Source: Symsagittifera roscoffensis
Lineage: Eukaryota > Xenacoelomorpha > Acoela > Convolutidae
Direction: 5' to 3'
DNA length: 64,000 nucleotides
NCBI RefSeq assembly: GCF_963678635.1
Contig: NC_087062.1
Location: 46,835,758-46,899,757 of the forward strand
Shown: positions 9,052-19,941 of the stretch, piece by piece
How positions within the stretch are numbered: the first letter of the stretch is position 1
Layout: each line of letters starts with the position of its first letter
Notes under the pieces: generated by a model
Seen by the model: the letters and a program-made list of their open reading frames with translations, nothing else
What the model was told of the DNA's origin: nothing
The model's database searches: none
Position numbers and translations under genes: made by a program

Positions 9052-11922
9052 CTAAACCACTACACAACTGTTCTTTTATTCAATGTACGAAGCATCCTAG
9101 ATTACAACAGAAGAGCTGACCTCTCAAATAGTCTACAAGTTAATGATAACTATGATATAGTGTGCTTTACGGAAACCTGGCTCACCGAAAATTTAGACAA
9201 TGCAGCGCTCTTTCTGCCGAAGTTTGATATACATAGAAGTGACCGTCCCAGTAAAATTGGTAATACTAAGCATGGAGGAGTCCTCATTGGAGTGAAAAAG
9301 AATATACCCCACACGAGAATCATGTTTGACTCACCAGACTGTAATCACTATACTTCACTTCAAAATTCCCTTGTTACTCTGCTGCATATATAGCGCACCG
9401 TCAAACAGTTCCTACTGCTGGTCAGCAAATAAACTGATGATACTTCTTAACCATATCAGATCAGATATGTGCAACAAGAAAACTCAGTTCGAAATGTGAT
9501 ATTATTAGGAGACATTAATTTTGCACTAACTGACTGGTCTACACTGACATCCAGAGCTGAGAATAAACAGGTGGTATTGGATGCTCTCTGCAGCTTTAAC
9601 TATGAACAAGTGATTAAAATCGACCATAGAAAATACTTACTGGACGTGATCTTATGCAATAATGGGGATATCCTTTCTGATGTTTGCATTGATAACTTTC
9701 TGAAAAGCCACTTCGCCAGCGATCACTTGCCTTACAAGGCAAGGATTCAATTTCAGTCTAACGAATCGTTCCGTCGCGACAGACCACATGAAATTGAATT
9801 CGACTTTGCAAAGTTTGCTTATACCAAAGCCGACTGGAGAGCCATAAACGATCAATTAGCTGAGGAGCCTTTCATGCCATACTGCTACAGCAATTTCGAT
9901 GTTATGACTAGACTGTGGTACCAGTGGATTTATAGTATTCTAATAAAGCACATTCCCTTACAAACTAAACATCGGCTGTCCCTGGCGCCTTGGGTAACCC
10001 CCTCAACCTCTAATCTTATTAAAATCCGAGCTACATTAACTAATAATTATACTAAAAAGCCGAGCGAAGCTAACCTCAGGAAGTTGGAAAAATCGCAAAC
10101 AAACCTGGCCTATGCTCTTCTGATGGATCAGCTAAACCATGAGAGAGAACTTTTCAAAGAAGGGCGTTTTGATGAACTTCAAAAATATCTGCGTAACGTT
10201 CGGCGTTCTACTACTGTGCCTAGTGAAATGTATCTTGATGGTGAAAAAGCTCGCTCCGACCGAGATAAAGCTGAATTTTTCAACCGGTATTTCCATTCCG
10301 TCTACAGCAACATTCCATATGATTCAAACCTAGACAGTGATAATGCGACCCTCCTCAATCATTTTCATTTTAATATCATCCAAATAGAAGACATTTTAAA
10401 AAATCTTAACATAAACAAGTCAAAAGGACCTGATAGAATGGGAAACCTACTCTTTAAACAGCTCTGGAGCTCCATCTCAAAATCGTTAATGTTACTTCTC
10501 AATACGATTGCGAACAAGCAGCAATTCCCATCTACTTGGAAAGTAAGTGAAATAGTGCCTATCCACAAGGAAAATAACAAACAGGTAGTCTCCAATTACA
10601 GGCCAATCAGTCTTCTAAATGCTACATCGAAGGTATTAGAAAAACTGATGTTTGATAAAATGTACTCGAAGGTGCAAAAACTGCTGCATAACTCACCACA
10701 TGGTTTCAGAACGAAACGCTCAACCATTACTAACATCATACTCTATCTCCACGAAATCTATCTAATGTACGACAACAAGAATGTAAATAACCATTCATTC
10801 CTGTATCTCGATTTTGAAAAGGCGTTGGATAAAGTCAACCACCTGAAACTAATTGAAAAGCTTTTTCATACCGGCTTCAATGGCGCGTGCCTTTGTCTAC
10901 TGAAAAATTATCTCAGTGATAGATACCAGCAGGTGCGAATCGGGCATTGCATCTCAAAATTACTGCCAATAACAAGTGGGGTTCCGCAGGGATCAATACT
11001 TGGCCCACACATGTTTATTTTGTACATAAATGACCTGCCAACGGTGGCCATGTCCAACTGCTTCGGCTATGCTGACGACTATAAAATTGTCTCAGATAAC
11101 GCAATAACCCTGAATATCGACTCGAATAAAATTTGGAACCTAAGTAAATGCAAAACCCTTCAGTTTAAAGGCAGTATGTCTGTTTGCATGAAAAAACAGA
11201 ATATACCAGGAACGGATTTTATGAAAGATCTTGGACTTATAGTCAAAAACAACCTGTCTTGGACGGAACACGCTAAAACTAGATCCGCTAAATCGCTAAA
11301 AGCTTTCTTCTCTTTAAAAAGAAACCTAGCCAATAGCTCGACCATAAGCACTAAGAAGAATGCATACAGAGGATATGTAGTGCCAATAATCAGCTATGCA
11401 TCGTCTCTTTGGAAACCATCTAAGTCTGAACTGGCACTCACTGAGAAGGTTCAACATCGAGCAAGTATCTGGATACTAGGCACAAACAAGCTTTCATATA
11501 AATCGCGTCTTCAAAGACTTCACTTACCACCACTGTCCTTATATCATGAAATGCATGTAGTTTTACTTTTTGCTAGGATTATCAACTCGAAAACTGACAT
11601 TGATTGGGAGAAGTATGTATAGATTATTGATACAGGCATAACAAGATCTCACGCAATACCCTTTTATACCAGCAAATGCTTCCAACTGAAAAAATGCGAA
11701 TCTGATTTTTGGCAACGAGCATGTTCACTTTCAAATATATTTAATAGGCATCTCAACCAAGATGTCATCAAATCAACGCAATGCAAAGAAGAACTGACAA
11801 CTATCTACTGGCGCTACTTCACTGCGAAATTCAACGAAAACCTCCCCTGCACCTGGAGATTATGCTGCGACTGCACAAACTGCATCAGTACTGCAAAACT
11901 GAATTTCTATGAGACTCAGTAA
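9052..11922 (+). pseudogene. LINE ORF2: endonuclease and reverse transcriptase, broken
   Basis: The frame is continuous with the repaired ORF1 frame after TGA 9049-9051. APE-type endonuclease: CFTETWL (~9153-9173), GGVLIGV, then a two-base-scale disruption between ~9360 and 9469 (the IYSAPS stretch is in another frame), then GDIN and SDHLP. Reverse transcriptase: NYRPISLLN, HGFRTKRS, FLYLDFEKALDKV, GVPQGSILGP and the catalytic FGYADDYKIV (~11064). An in-frame TAG at 11620-11622 interrupts the frame, which then continues to TAA 11920-11922 with a CCDCTNC cysteine cluster. It would nick target DNA and prime reverse transcription; this copy cannot without suppression of several lesions. Confidence 0.85.
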
Positions 11923-11971
11923 ACTGAAAGTGACAGGGAAGCAATTCCCCTGGAACTTATCCTAAATCCTT

Positions 11972-11987
11972 CATTATTATTATTATA
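11972..11987 (+). repeat. (ATT)n 3' tail of the LINE
   Basis: Five ATT repeats lie ~50 bp after the ORF2 stop and mark the 3' end of the LINE. Some APE-type LINEs end in simple repeats and not in poly(A). Confidence 0.6.
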
Positions 11988-12524
11988 CCAGCAATATAAA
12001 AATGCATCTGCACTTCCAGGCCCTTCCCACAGAATACAACAGGAAGAAAAACTCTTTACAGAACTATCAGCATTTAATGCATCGTCATCAAATTAAAGTA
12101 TCATCGATTCAAATAATTAATTTTGAAATCAAATAATAACCGAAACAACTTCTTCTCAAGTCAGAGGAGCCTATAGATTTAGCCCAATTGTTGCGAGATA
12201 TTTATTAAGCAGTTCAAACCGTGTGTTTCCAGATGACTTGAGCAAGAGGCATGAACATTTGATTTCATTTCATTGCTTATTTATACGAAGATCATCCCTA
12301 TAATTCTATGGTGTACATCATTGTGTCATCAAAATTGCATCCCATCCCATTCAGAAACGATTATACGGAAAATTGATCGCTGTTCCCGCACTCGGATTTA
12401 GCCCAAGCAACGAAAATTCTCTGAAAATTCTACATTGTCTGCTTATCCGAGGAAATCTGCGAGGTGAAAACGATATCGTTACCTGGCATGACATGATAAA
12501 CAACAGCATCGGTCCTCATCAAAG
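11988..12524. other. Unassigned DNA between LINE tail and tandem duplication
   Basis: No gene or repeat recognised. Confidence 0.4.
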
Positions 12525-13248
12525 CATTAACTAGGCCGGTTGCAACATAGTATTTTTGAAATTATCGAGCCTTTCAAATCGAGAATCCAAGCTATCTTGT
12601 ACGTCCGACGAAAATGAACTCCCTGAATCTTCAAAAGTCTTCTAGAATTGAAAGCAGAAAGCCTCACGATAATAAGCTTGCAGAAACATTTGTTATCAAA
12701 AAGGAAGCATCTAGTCTTAGTTCTAGACAAGATACAGAAAGACCATCCCTCCTGTCCTTGAGATGCAATTTCTGCAGACGATATAAGAAATAAGCGAAAA
12801 ATACTTAGCTTTTTTCGAAGTAGCGTTCGAAACCCGGAAACGAAAAACCAGAAGTCGAGAGGCCGGTTGTCGAGAAGTCGAGAGGCCATTAACTAGGCCG
12901 GTTGCAACATAGTATTTTTGAAATTATCGAGCCTTTCAAATCGAGAATCCAAGCTATCTTGTACGTCCGACGAAAATGAACTCCCTGAATCTTCAAAAGT
13001 CTTCTAGAATTGAAAGCAGAAAGCCTCACGATAATAAGCTTGCAGAAACATTTGTTATCAAAAAGGAAGCATCTAGTCTTAGTTCTAGACAAGATACAGA
13101 AAGACCATCCCTCCTGTCCTCGAGATGCAATTTCTGCAGACGATATAAGAAATAAGCGAAAATTACTTAGCTTTTTTCGAAGTAGCATTCGAAACCCGGA
13201 AACGAAAAACCAGAAGTCGAGAGGCAAAAACAAAAAGGCAACTTGCAA
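12525..13248. repeat. 362-bp direct tandem duplication
   Basis: The stretch starting CATTAACTAGGCCGGTTGC at 12525 recurs at 12887 with very few substitutions. The unit has coding-like frames on both strands but no recognised product, and the duplicated frames are broken by stops. It lies immediately left of the second LINE and may be part of its 5' region. Confidence 0.8.
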
Positions 13249-13344
13249 ATTGTTTTTGAGGTTTTCTTATCTTTGAGCGGCGAAGCAAGTTTTAGAGAAT
13301 AGTCTTTCTGAAATATGCCTCCATAGGCGAAAGTCATACGCCGC

Positions 13345-14216
13345 TAAGGCACAACATCAGTGAGTGAGCCCATTGAACCTTGGGATTATCAAGTTTGCAA
13401 GGCTTCATACGGAAACCGCACAGACAAAGTGTTAGAATGCGATCGTTGTCCCAAACATTTCTGTGCTAAATATGTGTTAACACCTATAAATATGTGTGAA
13501 CCAGCGATAATTTGGTTTTGTGGTGATTGCTACCCTGCTGTGAAAGAGATTATCACTGAAGAACAAGAAATTGAGACAAGAGATCTTCCAAAAACTTCAG
13601 AGAAGACCTTGACTAAGCATCGGAAAACATAAACACCATGATGACTGATCTCTACAGGTTTATAGCTGGACCAATTCATGGAAACATTGATGAAAAGACG
13701 AAAGTTTGTAAGGAAGTTATACATTTAAGGTTAAGCGTATAAAAGGCATATTAATAGAAGCAACCGAAGAACAAAAGCGCCAAGAAGCTGAAGAGAATCG
13801 AAAAAAAAACATCATCTACAGAGCAAAAGAAATTTCTGCGAGTGAAATTGAACAAGAGAAAACGGGGTTGAAAACTTGTTTGTTCAAAAGCTTTTATCAA
13901 TTATTGACATGGAAGATAAAGAATTTGTGAAAAAAATCCGACGTGGTCGGAAAACCATTAACCAAATAAACAGACCACTATTTGTTTCCTTTAACGCTGA
14001 ACAGGATTTTGTTGATCTAAGTCGATATCTAACAAAACTGAAAGAGGCAGATGCTGAAGTTGAACGATCAGGAGGTGGGGTACTTCGTGTACCTGGTTAG
14101 AGTATAGCAAATTTTGAAAAGCAGAGAGTCAGGAAAAATATTTTTCTGGTACACGAACCTTGACACACTTATACAAGAAAAACATCAGGAGTTGCTGAAA
14201 TTAATTGATATAAATT
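13345..14216 (+). pseudogene. LINE-2 left half: PHD ORF1 and start of ORF2 endonuclease
   Basis: 13360-13632 encodes a PHD-like finger (CKASY ... LECDRC ... FC ... WFCGDC). After frameshifts, a basic ENRKKNIIYRAKE stretch and an RRM-like RPLFVSF region (13876-14100) follow, the usual ORF1 order. From ~14140 another frame reads YTNLDTLIQEKHQELLKLID, typical of the N-terminus of a LINE endonuclease. The frame is cut at 14216 by the 17.3-kb element and resumes at 31544 on the far side. The ORF1 part has several frameshifts, so it was already decaying or decayed later. Confidence 0.7.
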
Positions 14217-14240
14217 AGTAGTAGATGTTGGAGGTTAAGT

Positions 14241-14570
14241 GGGGGGGGGGGGGGGGGGGCATGGAAGACCCAATGTATTAAGATACGTTATAGACTTCGG
14301 GTCTTCCGTGCTATGTATTAAGATTGGGTATAGAGTCTACAATGTATTAAGATAGGAATACCGATGGTAAGGTTTTATGGTTTGTGTGATGGTAAGATAA
14401 TGCTAAGAAAATCGTAATTTTTTTTAGTTTTTGTGTGGAAATGTCTAGTTTTTTCGCAAAAATGTTGGCGCGTGTTAACTAATTTGTGAATATCGAAGGT
14501 TAATTACGTGTAGGTTGTGTAATGAAGGACTTTTGATTAGTTTTTTGATACATGGTAAGTCAATGGTAAG
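14241..14570. promoter_or_regulatory. Left terminal control region: homopolymer, stem-loop, iterons
   Basis: G19 tract (14241-14259). A 13-bp inverted repeat follows (GCATGGAAGACCC and its complement, one mismatch in this arm) with a ~26-nt loop, 14260-14311. TGTATTAAGAT occurs three times (14274, 14314, 14343). ATGGTAAG occurs at 14364, 14389, 14552 and 14563, the last two 11 bp apart, plus a mutated copy near 14403. The arrangement suggests a protein-binding end, for a transposase or a replication initiator. Confidence 0.6.
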
Positions 14571-17072
14571 AGTTTTTGGGTAAATTTTTATGAAAAAAAT
14601 TCAAAACACGATAAGGTTAGCTATTATTTGACCTAATTTAATTATTAATCTTACTTTCTATCTAATTGAAACAATGCTGAAACCTACTGAAACTTCGAAA
14701 AAAATCAAATTTTTTGAGAAAAAATTGCAAAAATTTCAAGTATTTGGAAAAAATTGCAAAAATCTCATAATTTTGGGTAATGTATTGTTGCTTTTGATCT
14801 AATTTTAAACATACTTTTACGTATAGATTTTAAAAATAAGCTAAGACTGTATGTTAATTGGCATTATGTTGAGACAATGATACAAAATTTTGAATAAAAA
14901 AATGACTTTTTCAACAATTTTTTCTCAAATTATTGAAATACGATGAAGTTTACCTTAATTTGAGCTAAATATTTGGTTATACAATGCTCTAAACACTGAA
15001 AAGAAGGTTCATAGTAGCAGAATCAAAATTTCACCGGAAAACAGTGAAATTAGTCGTAATTTTCGAGAAGGTAAAATCAAAATTAATCAAATTTACATGA
15101 AATTTTCCATTTCGAACCTATTATTTTGGTTTTTAACTGTTTTTTTTTTGTCCAGTTCAGGGATTATTTTTAGGAACCTCAATTCAAATGAACATTAAGG
15201 GCAATATCCTATGAAATTTTTAAATCAAACTCCATGATTCAACTCCTCATTTTTTTCTCATTGAATTACCCAAATTTGTACAAAAATTACAACTTGTGAG
15301 AAATTTTTCATGTTAAAAATTAGAAATTTCTGATTATTGATAAAAAATGAACAGTGTATTGCTAAAATTGTTTCAAATGGAATAAATGTTTCTGAAAAAT
15401 TTATTCGATATTGGCTCAAATTCAACAAAAACTTCTTCATAACTGATGATTATCTCTCTCTTGCTTCTGCAACAGAACTTTCAAGATTTTCCGTAGAGTT
15501 ATTCCATGTTTTAAAGTTATTCTTGCTTTCTGTTTAAAACATGTTTTCGCTATTGAACACACTTTACTAGAAAATTTAGTCAAAACTGGAGAATTTAGGA
15601 GGAAAATAGTATCAATTGAACGAACAATTTGCTAGCAGAGATGAAATTAGAACTGATACCGTATGATTATTACAATAAAAATGTTAATATCTTCCTCAAG
15701 GTTCCCCTGTTCAGTTGCTATTGTAAACTATTTAAGCAAAAATACACATTTTGGGATCATTAACTATCACTTTTCTTGCAAAATATTTATTAACTCGCTT
15801 TTTTTCTTAATTTATGACGGAAATTTTCTCAAAAATATCCAAGTGAGAAAGAATTGGTGCTAGTTAAAGCATTCAAAAAAATATGTACACAATGAGAATA
15901 TAAAGGTGTATTTTTACGATCTAAGAACAAATTAGGAGCAGCTCTATTAGTTATAATCTGAAAATCTCCGGAAATACGCAAGAGAACCTAGTTCCTAACG
16001 TCTACAAAATAAAAAACTTCTGAAAGAGCGAATCTCAAAAAATTGATTTAGCAAAGCAAATCAAGGTGCAAACTGGAACAATTGTGTAATTTTCCGATTT
16101 TTATTAAGAAAAAAACTCTGTAGTATAAATGTAGTAATGTATTGTATATAGTGTTGTATATTCTATGTAGTATTGAGTAGCAAGGAAAAGTAGATCTTGA
16201 AAGCAAGTTTTCGATTTATGCTTTATGTATCTTCTTCCAAAAGATGTCGAATTGGGTTTGCTTTTCAAAAATTATCCTCAAAACATTTGATCTTTCATAT
16301 AAAGTACCAAATATATCAAATGATAACAATTTTTTCTAATGAATTACGGATAAATATAAGACTTTGAGAATTTTTATGTCGGATTTTTTCTCAAGATATA
16401 CTTTATAAGCTAAATTTTAGTAAAAATATCTCAAATCTCTTAAGGATTAAATTGGGTTTCTATCTCATTTTAGCATTTTCTCAGTTTCTGCTTCATCTAA
16501 TATCTACCAAATGAATCCAATTTGAGCAAATTTTTACTTGAAAATTGAATTTTAGATGGAAAAATGTATCGTTTCAACAAACGATCAATAATCCGAAGCT
16601 GAATTAATACCATAAATCCTTTACTAAAAAGCTTTAAAGGATTTTCTCAAGCTCATAACTGTATAATGCTGTTTTAAATCTGAATTTCTTTTTTAGACTA
16701 AATTTTTAGTTGGAATGATGTAAATCATTATCTTGAAACTTTCAAAGTTTAGCAAAATATACATTTTTTCCAGGTCATTTATCAATTTCTTTTCTGAAAT
16801 CATCAAAAAATCAATAGAAAAACGTAATTCTTAATAAGTCAAACCACATTATCTGCTTAAAAAGCTCTGCTCTATGAACACTTTTACAAGCACTAAACAA
16901 GGAAAACTTTAAAATAGTAACTAGAAAAAACCTTTCAATTAGTTGATGTTTTCCAAATATCCAAGTTTTACAATTTTTAGGCGAATATTTAAATACTCAT
17001 TAGCATATGTTATGCACATTACTACAAATTTATCACAACAAAGTCTCCGCAAGCTTGCAACCAAAGGAGTTT

Positions 17073-17552
17073 TTACTGTTGATTAAAAGTTTTCGGATCG
17101 AGTTCCATGGAAAGCTTCACGACGATTTGAACTCGATTTTTGCTGTCTTTAACATCAATCAAAACCTTTGAATAAAAAAAATAAATAACAGTTGAGGTAA
17201 TGTAATGAAAACACTGTATAATTACTGACTAGATTTGTTACAATTGCTGAGACTTTTCAGATTCAGTAAAAACTATTAATCATAGTAATTTCTAAGTTTT
17301 TCAACAAAAACTTTAAAATTTTACCTTTTCCTGAAGTGTGTTTGGAGTCTGCTGAGCACATAATTTAATATTATGCTGAGAATGCTTCTTCTTGAAATGA
17401 TTAGCGAGTTCCTCGCTGCTATAAGTATAAAAATTACAGTTAGAACACTTCAAAACACCACATGTTCTACGATGTCTTGATGCATCTTTGTGAGTGTATT
17501 CCCTGCCACATTCAAGACATGCAACTCTTTCGTTTCTATTGAGTGAAGGCAT
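17073..17552 (-). CDS. Two-exon zinc-finger protein, left TIR copy (106 aa)
   Basis: Exon 1 is 17552-17325 (76 codons from ATG); a 159-bp GT-AG intron (17324-17166) follows; exon 2 is 17165-17073 (30 codons and TAA). Exon 1 encodes two zinc-binding modules: C-x2-C-x9-H-x3-H followed by C (CLECGREYTHKDASRHRRTC) and a C2H2 finger (C-x2-C-x12-H-x4-H, CSNCNF ... HFKKKH). Exon 2 adds a short conserved tail (VLIDVKDSKNRVQIVVKL). Two fingers and a basic character suggest a sequence-specific DNA-binding regulator of the element. The same gene with the same splice sites is at 27525 and 34733. It is transcribed towards the terminus from a CCAAT-repeat promoter. No known transposase domain is present. 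Confidence 0.65.
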
Positions 17553-17763
17553 CTCAATAGTAAGGAAAAATTAAATGGGAGATTTAAAATGTACCAATTT
17601 TTTAGATAAGGTGAGTTGAATAGCCTCAAACAATGAATAAAAGTAAATAAAAACAGCAAACTTATTAACCAATTGTTTTTAACGAGAAAGAAAATCAGAA
17701 TGGATATGCTATTTAGCCTAGCTGAAATAAAAATCATCCAATCTAACCATGGAATTTTTAAAA

Positions 17764-17990
17764 GTATCAACCAATCAGAATCGAGCATTAATTACAAGGA
17801 AACTTTTATCTTTTCTGATATCAACCAATCAGAATTGAGCTTCGAAAGTCATGTAATTTTCAACAAATTCAATGTCAAGCTATCAGAATTGAGCTCTTCT
17901 CATGAATTTTTCAACAATTTCTTTAACTTTTGTAGATTTTGAGGATACTTTCACAGACATTGTTTGTGTTAATAACCAATCAGAATGAAG
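17764..17990. promoter_or_regulatory. 54-bp repeats with CCAAT boxes upstream of left zinc-finger gene
   Basis: CAACCAATCAGAAT(C/T)GAGC-type repeats place CCAAT boxes at 17771 and 17825 and a degenerate one at 17879, exactly 54 bp apart. A further CCAATCAGAATGAAG is at 17975. CCAAT boxes bind NF-Y in animals. Confidence 0.6.
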
Positions 17991-18136
17991 TAATCACAGA
18001 TTTCAAAAACTTTGTAGATCAGAACCAGACTATGTTTATGAAACTTCTTAATCAATAAATTTTATTGAATTTTTCCAACATAACTAAGATTTGAAGTTTG
18101 ATACGCTAGTGGGATAAATGAGGTTTCTTGTCTGGT

Positions 18137-18691
18137 TTATATTGTTTTTTCGATATTCAATTCAAATTTTGAAATTTCGAACAAAATTTTTCCGATTTGT
18201 TCTATTTCTAAACAGTGAAAAAAGAAATAACCAAAATATACGTTTTTATCGTTTTCTTTTTGGTATATTGTAGTATAAACAACCGGAAGTCTATTAAATG
18301 TGGATAAACGATCAAAAGATATTCTGACAAATCTGGATTTTGTATTTGTATCAAATTCAAAACAGTAATCGAATTGATGTTCCTTATCTCTAATTTCTGT
18401 TTCATAGGTTCTTCCATTGTTTTGTTTTTTACTGATAGACCACCCAATCTGAGTTAACTCTTCTAAATAAAAACATTGTTGATAAATCTGACAGTACTCT
18501 TCTTTTTTGTAATCTCCTCTCCATCTTTTTAACAAAACTATTGAACTTTCTGTGTTTCTATACAAATTAAAACTAATACACTCTCCATCAACTTCATCTG
18601 TCCACCACTCTTGTAGTTTTTTGTAGTAGTTCAATTTTAAAATCTGATAAATGTTCAATTCAGACATTGAAAACGCTTTTGATGGAAACAT
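18137..18691 (-). CDS. Unknown protein of long-TIR element, 184 aa
   Basis: Starts at ATG 18691 after an A9 run; a TATATTTCAG sits just upstream, so an upstream exon is possible. It is intact over 184 codons to 18137. It is rich in Tyr, Phe, Ile and Lys, with no signal peptide or membrane segment. Two halves each look like several beta-strands followed by a helix (FYLEELTQIGWSI; then HCLEIEQIGKILFEI near the C-terminus). That is a pattern I also see in the 179-aa and 189-aa proteins of this element and which faintly recalls PC4-type single-strand DNA-binding modules. It is on the same strand as the left zinc-finger gene. Function unknown. Confidence 0.55.
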   Translation of the reverse strand: MFPSKAFSMSELNIYQILKLNYYKKLQEWWTDEVDGECISFNLYRNTESSIVLLKRWRGDYKKEEYCQIYQQCFYLEELTQIGWSISKKQNNGRTYETEIRDKEHQFDYCFEFDTNTKSRFVRISFDRLSTFNRLPVVYTTIYQKENDKNVYFGYFFFHCLEIEQIGKILFEISKFELNIEKTI

Positions 18692-19197
18692 TTTTTTTTT
18701 ACTGAAATATATGAAGAAACTTAAAAAACTCGAATTGTTTTATCATTTTTAAAGTATTTCGAAGTAACAGTCACCGTAAATATTTTTAAAATTATTTAGA
18801 GTCTAATTAGTTTCAAGGAAATTGATGTAGCCAATAAAAACCTCAAATTAAGGCGCAAAAAATTGAAAACAACCAATGAAATTCAAAAAATCTAAAAAAA
18901 TTATTATAATGTTTTCAACTAAATATACATTCTTGTTTGTAATTTTCTTAAATTGAGGCAAAATTTAGCTAAATTTTAATGAAAACAGTTATTAAATAAA
19001 TTTATTTTTAATTCCATAAACAAATACTGGAAAATCACTTCATAATTGGTTAGTGTTTTATGTCAATTTCGATTAAATTGTATGTTTTGTCTGACTTTTC
19101 CTCAGATATTATAGCTCTAAATATACACTTTAGTGAGAAAAAATAGTTTTGAACCAATAATATCTCAATTACCAAACATGCAAAACATCACAAAGCT

Positions 19198-19737
19198 TTA
19201 CTGAGGTTTACAATTATCAACAAACATAAAGTCTCCCAATATTTGGGACAGTTCTTTGAATTCGTTCAAAGTATAGTTGACATATGCAACTTGCTTCATT
19301 GCTTCTTTCTCTTTTGCGGTGAACAGTCGAATCTGAATGTAGGGAGGTTTGTTAATATTGTACTTCTTGATCGTGACACAAACTTGTCTTCTATTGTATG
19401 TTGCTATGTCATACACTTTGTTGCAGTTGGCAAGCTCCTGATCCATAGTTGACTCTTTGTCAGAAGTGAGTTCCAATATAGGAACGAGTCCAAGGATTTC
19501 AGCATTGTGAATAACAGTATTTCTAATTGCTGAGATTGCTTCGCCTTCTTTTTCACTAAGATAGACTTGTTGAGACTTTTCAAATTGTCCCAAATCATTT
19601 ATTTTTAATAGTTGAAAGCACGGTTCCAAGCATATTTTTCCCTTGTAGGATTTTTGGAACCAAACGAATCTCCCAATTCTTTTTTGATTTTTTGAAAATT
19701 CAATATAGTTGGAACTATCAACTTTTCTCGGGTACAT
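19198..19737 (-). CDS. Unknown protein of long-TIR element, 179 aa
   Basis: The start is taken as ATG 19737 (MYPRKVDSSN), preceded by AAA; the frame is intact to TGA/TAA at 19198. Two similar halves are visible: GKICLEPCFQLLK ... VYLSEKEGEAISAI and YIQIRLFTAKEKEAM ... VNYTLNEFKELSQIL. Each is a set of strands ending in a h-x-(L/T)-(S/L)-x-x-E-x-x-x-(L/I) helix start. This is reminiscent of the PC4/p15 coactivator fold (I-R-x-[FYW] ... G-I-x-L-[ST]-x-E-x-[FW]), but the resemblance is by eye only. It is divergent from gene A1 across a 205-bp interval that holds three CArG boxes and a TATA box. Confidence 0.6.
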   Translation of the reverse strand: MYPRKVDSSNYIEFSKNQKRIGRFVWFQKSYKGKICLEPCFQLLKINDLGQFEKSQQVYLSEKEGEAISAIRNTVIHNAEILGLVPILELTSDKESTMDQELANCNKVYDIATYNRRQVCVTIKKYNINKPPYIQIRLFTAKEKEAMKQVAYVNYTLNEFKELSQILGDFMFVDNCKPQ

Positions 19738-19831
19738 TTTGAAGAACAAACTGATCAGATGAGGAGAAGTGAGAGAAATGACTTTGAGATTAAATGAAAA
19801 TGGAAGTAAGCAGTATGAGTCATCGCCATTT

Positions 19832-19908
19832 CCATATATGGAAGTAGTACCAAATATGGAAGAATTTCCCTATATGGAAGCTGCGTAGGCGTTACTACTA
19901 GTATATAA
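19832..19908 (+). promoter_or_regulatory. Three CArG boxes at 18-bp spacing and a TATA box
   Basis: CCATATATGG (19832), CCAAATATGG (19850) and CCCTATATGG (19868) are each followed by AAG and start exactly 18 bp apart. The first two match CC(A/T)6GG, the SRF/MADS site. TATATAA at 19902-19908 precedes the ATG of gene A1 (19942) by 34 bp. The region also separates A1 from the divergent 179-aa gene. Confidence 0.7.
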
Positions 19909-19941
19909 CTCCACCATTTTCTGCAAAAATCATTTTTCCCA

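Larger units (their letters stand above)
8165..11987 (+). mobile_element. LINE-1 of window: PHD-ORF1/EN-RT LINE (Jockey/CR1-like)
   Basis: A non-LTR retrotransposon with ORF1 (PHD-type zinc finger, coiled coil, RRM-like region), ORF2 (APE-type endonuclease, RT, C-terminal Cys cluster) and a 3' tail of ATT repeats. It is damaged by one frameshift in ORF1, two in the endonuclease and one TAG in ORF2, so this copy is inactive. The clade is not certain; APE endonuclease plus PHD ORF1 suggests the CR1/Jockey group. Confidence 0.8.
14217..17930 (+). repeat. Left long terminal inverted repeat
   Basis: Reads as the reverse complement of 27075-31537 with only scattered differences. Contents from the end inwards: terminal stem-loop, G19 tract, iterons, ~2.4 kb of AT-rich DNA without convincing genes, the zinc-finger gene (minus strand) and its CCAAT-repeat promoter. 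Short 60-66-codon frames at 15258-15863 are conserved between arms only because the DNA is, and are not called as genes. Confidence 0.85.
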
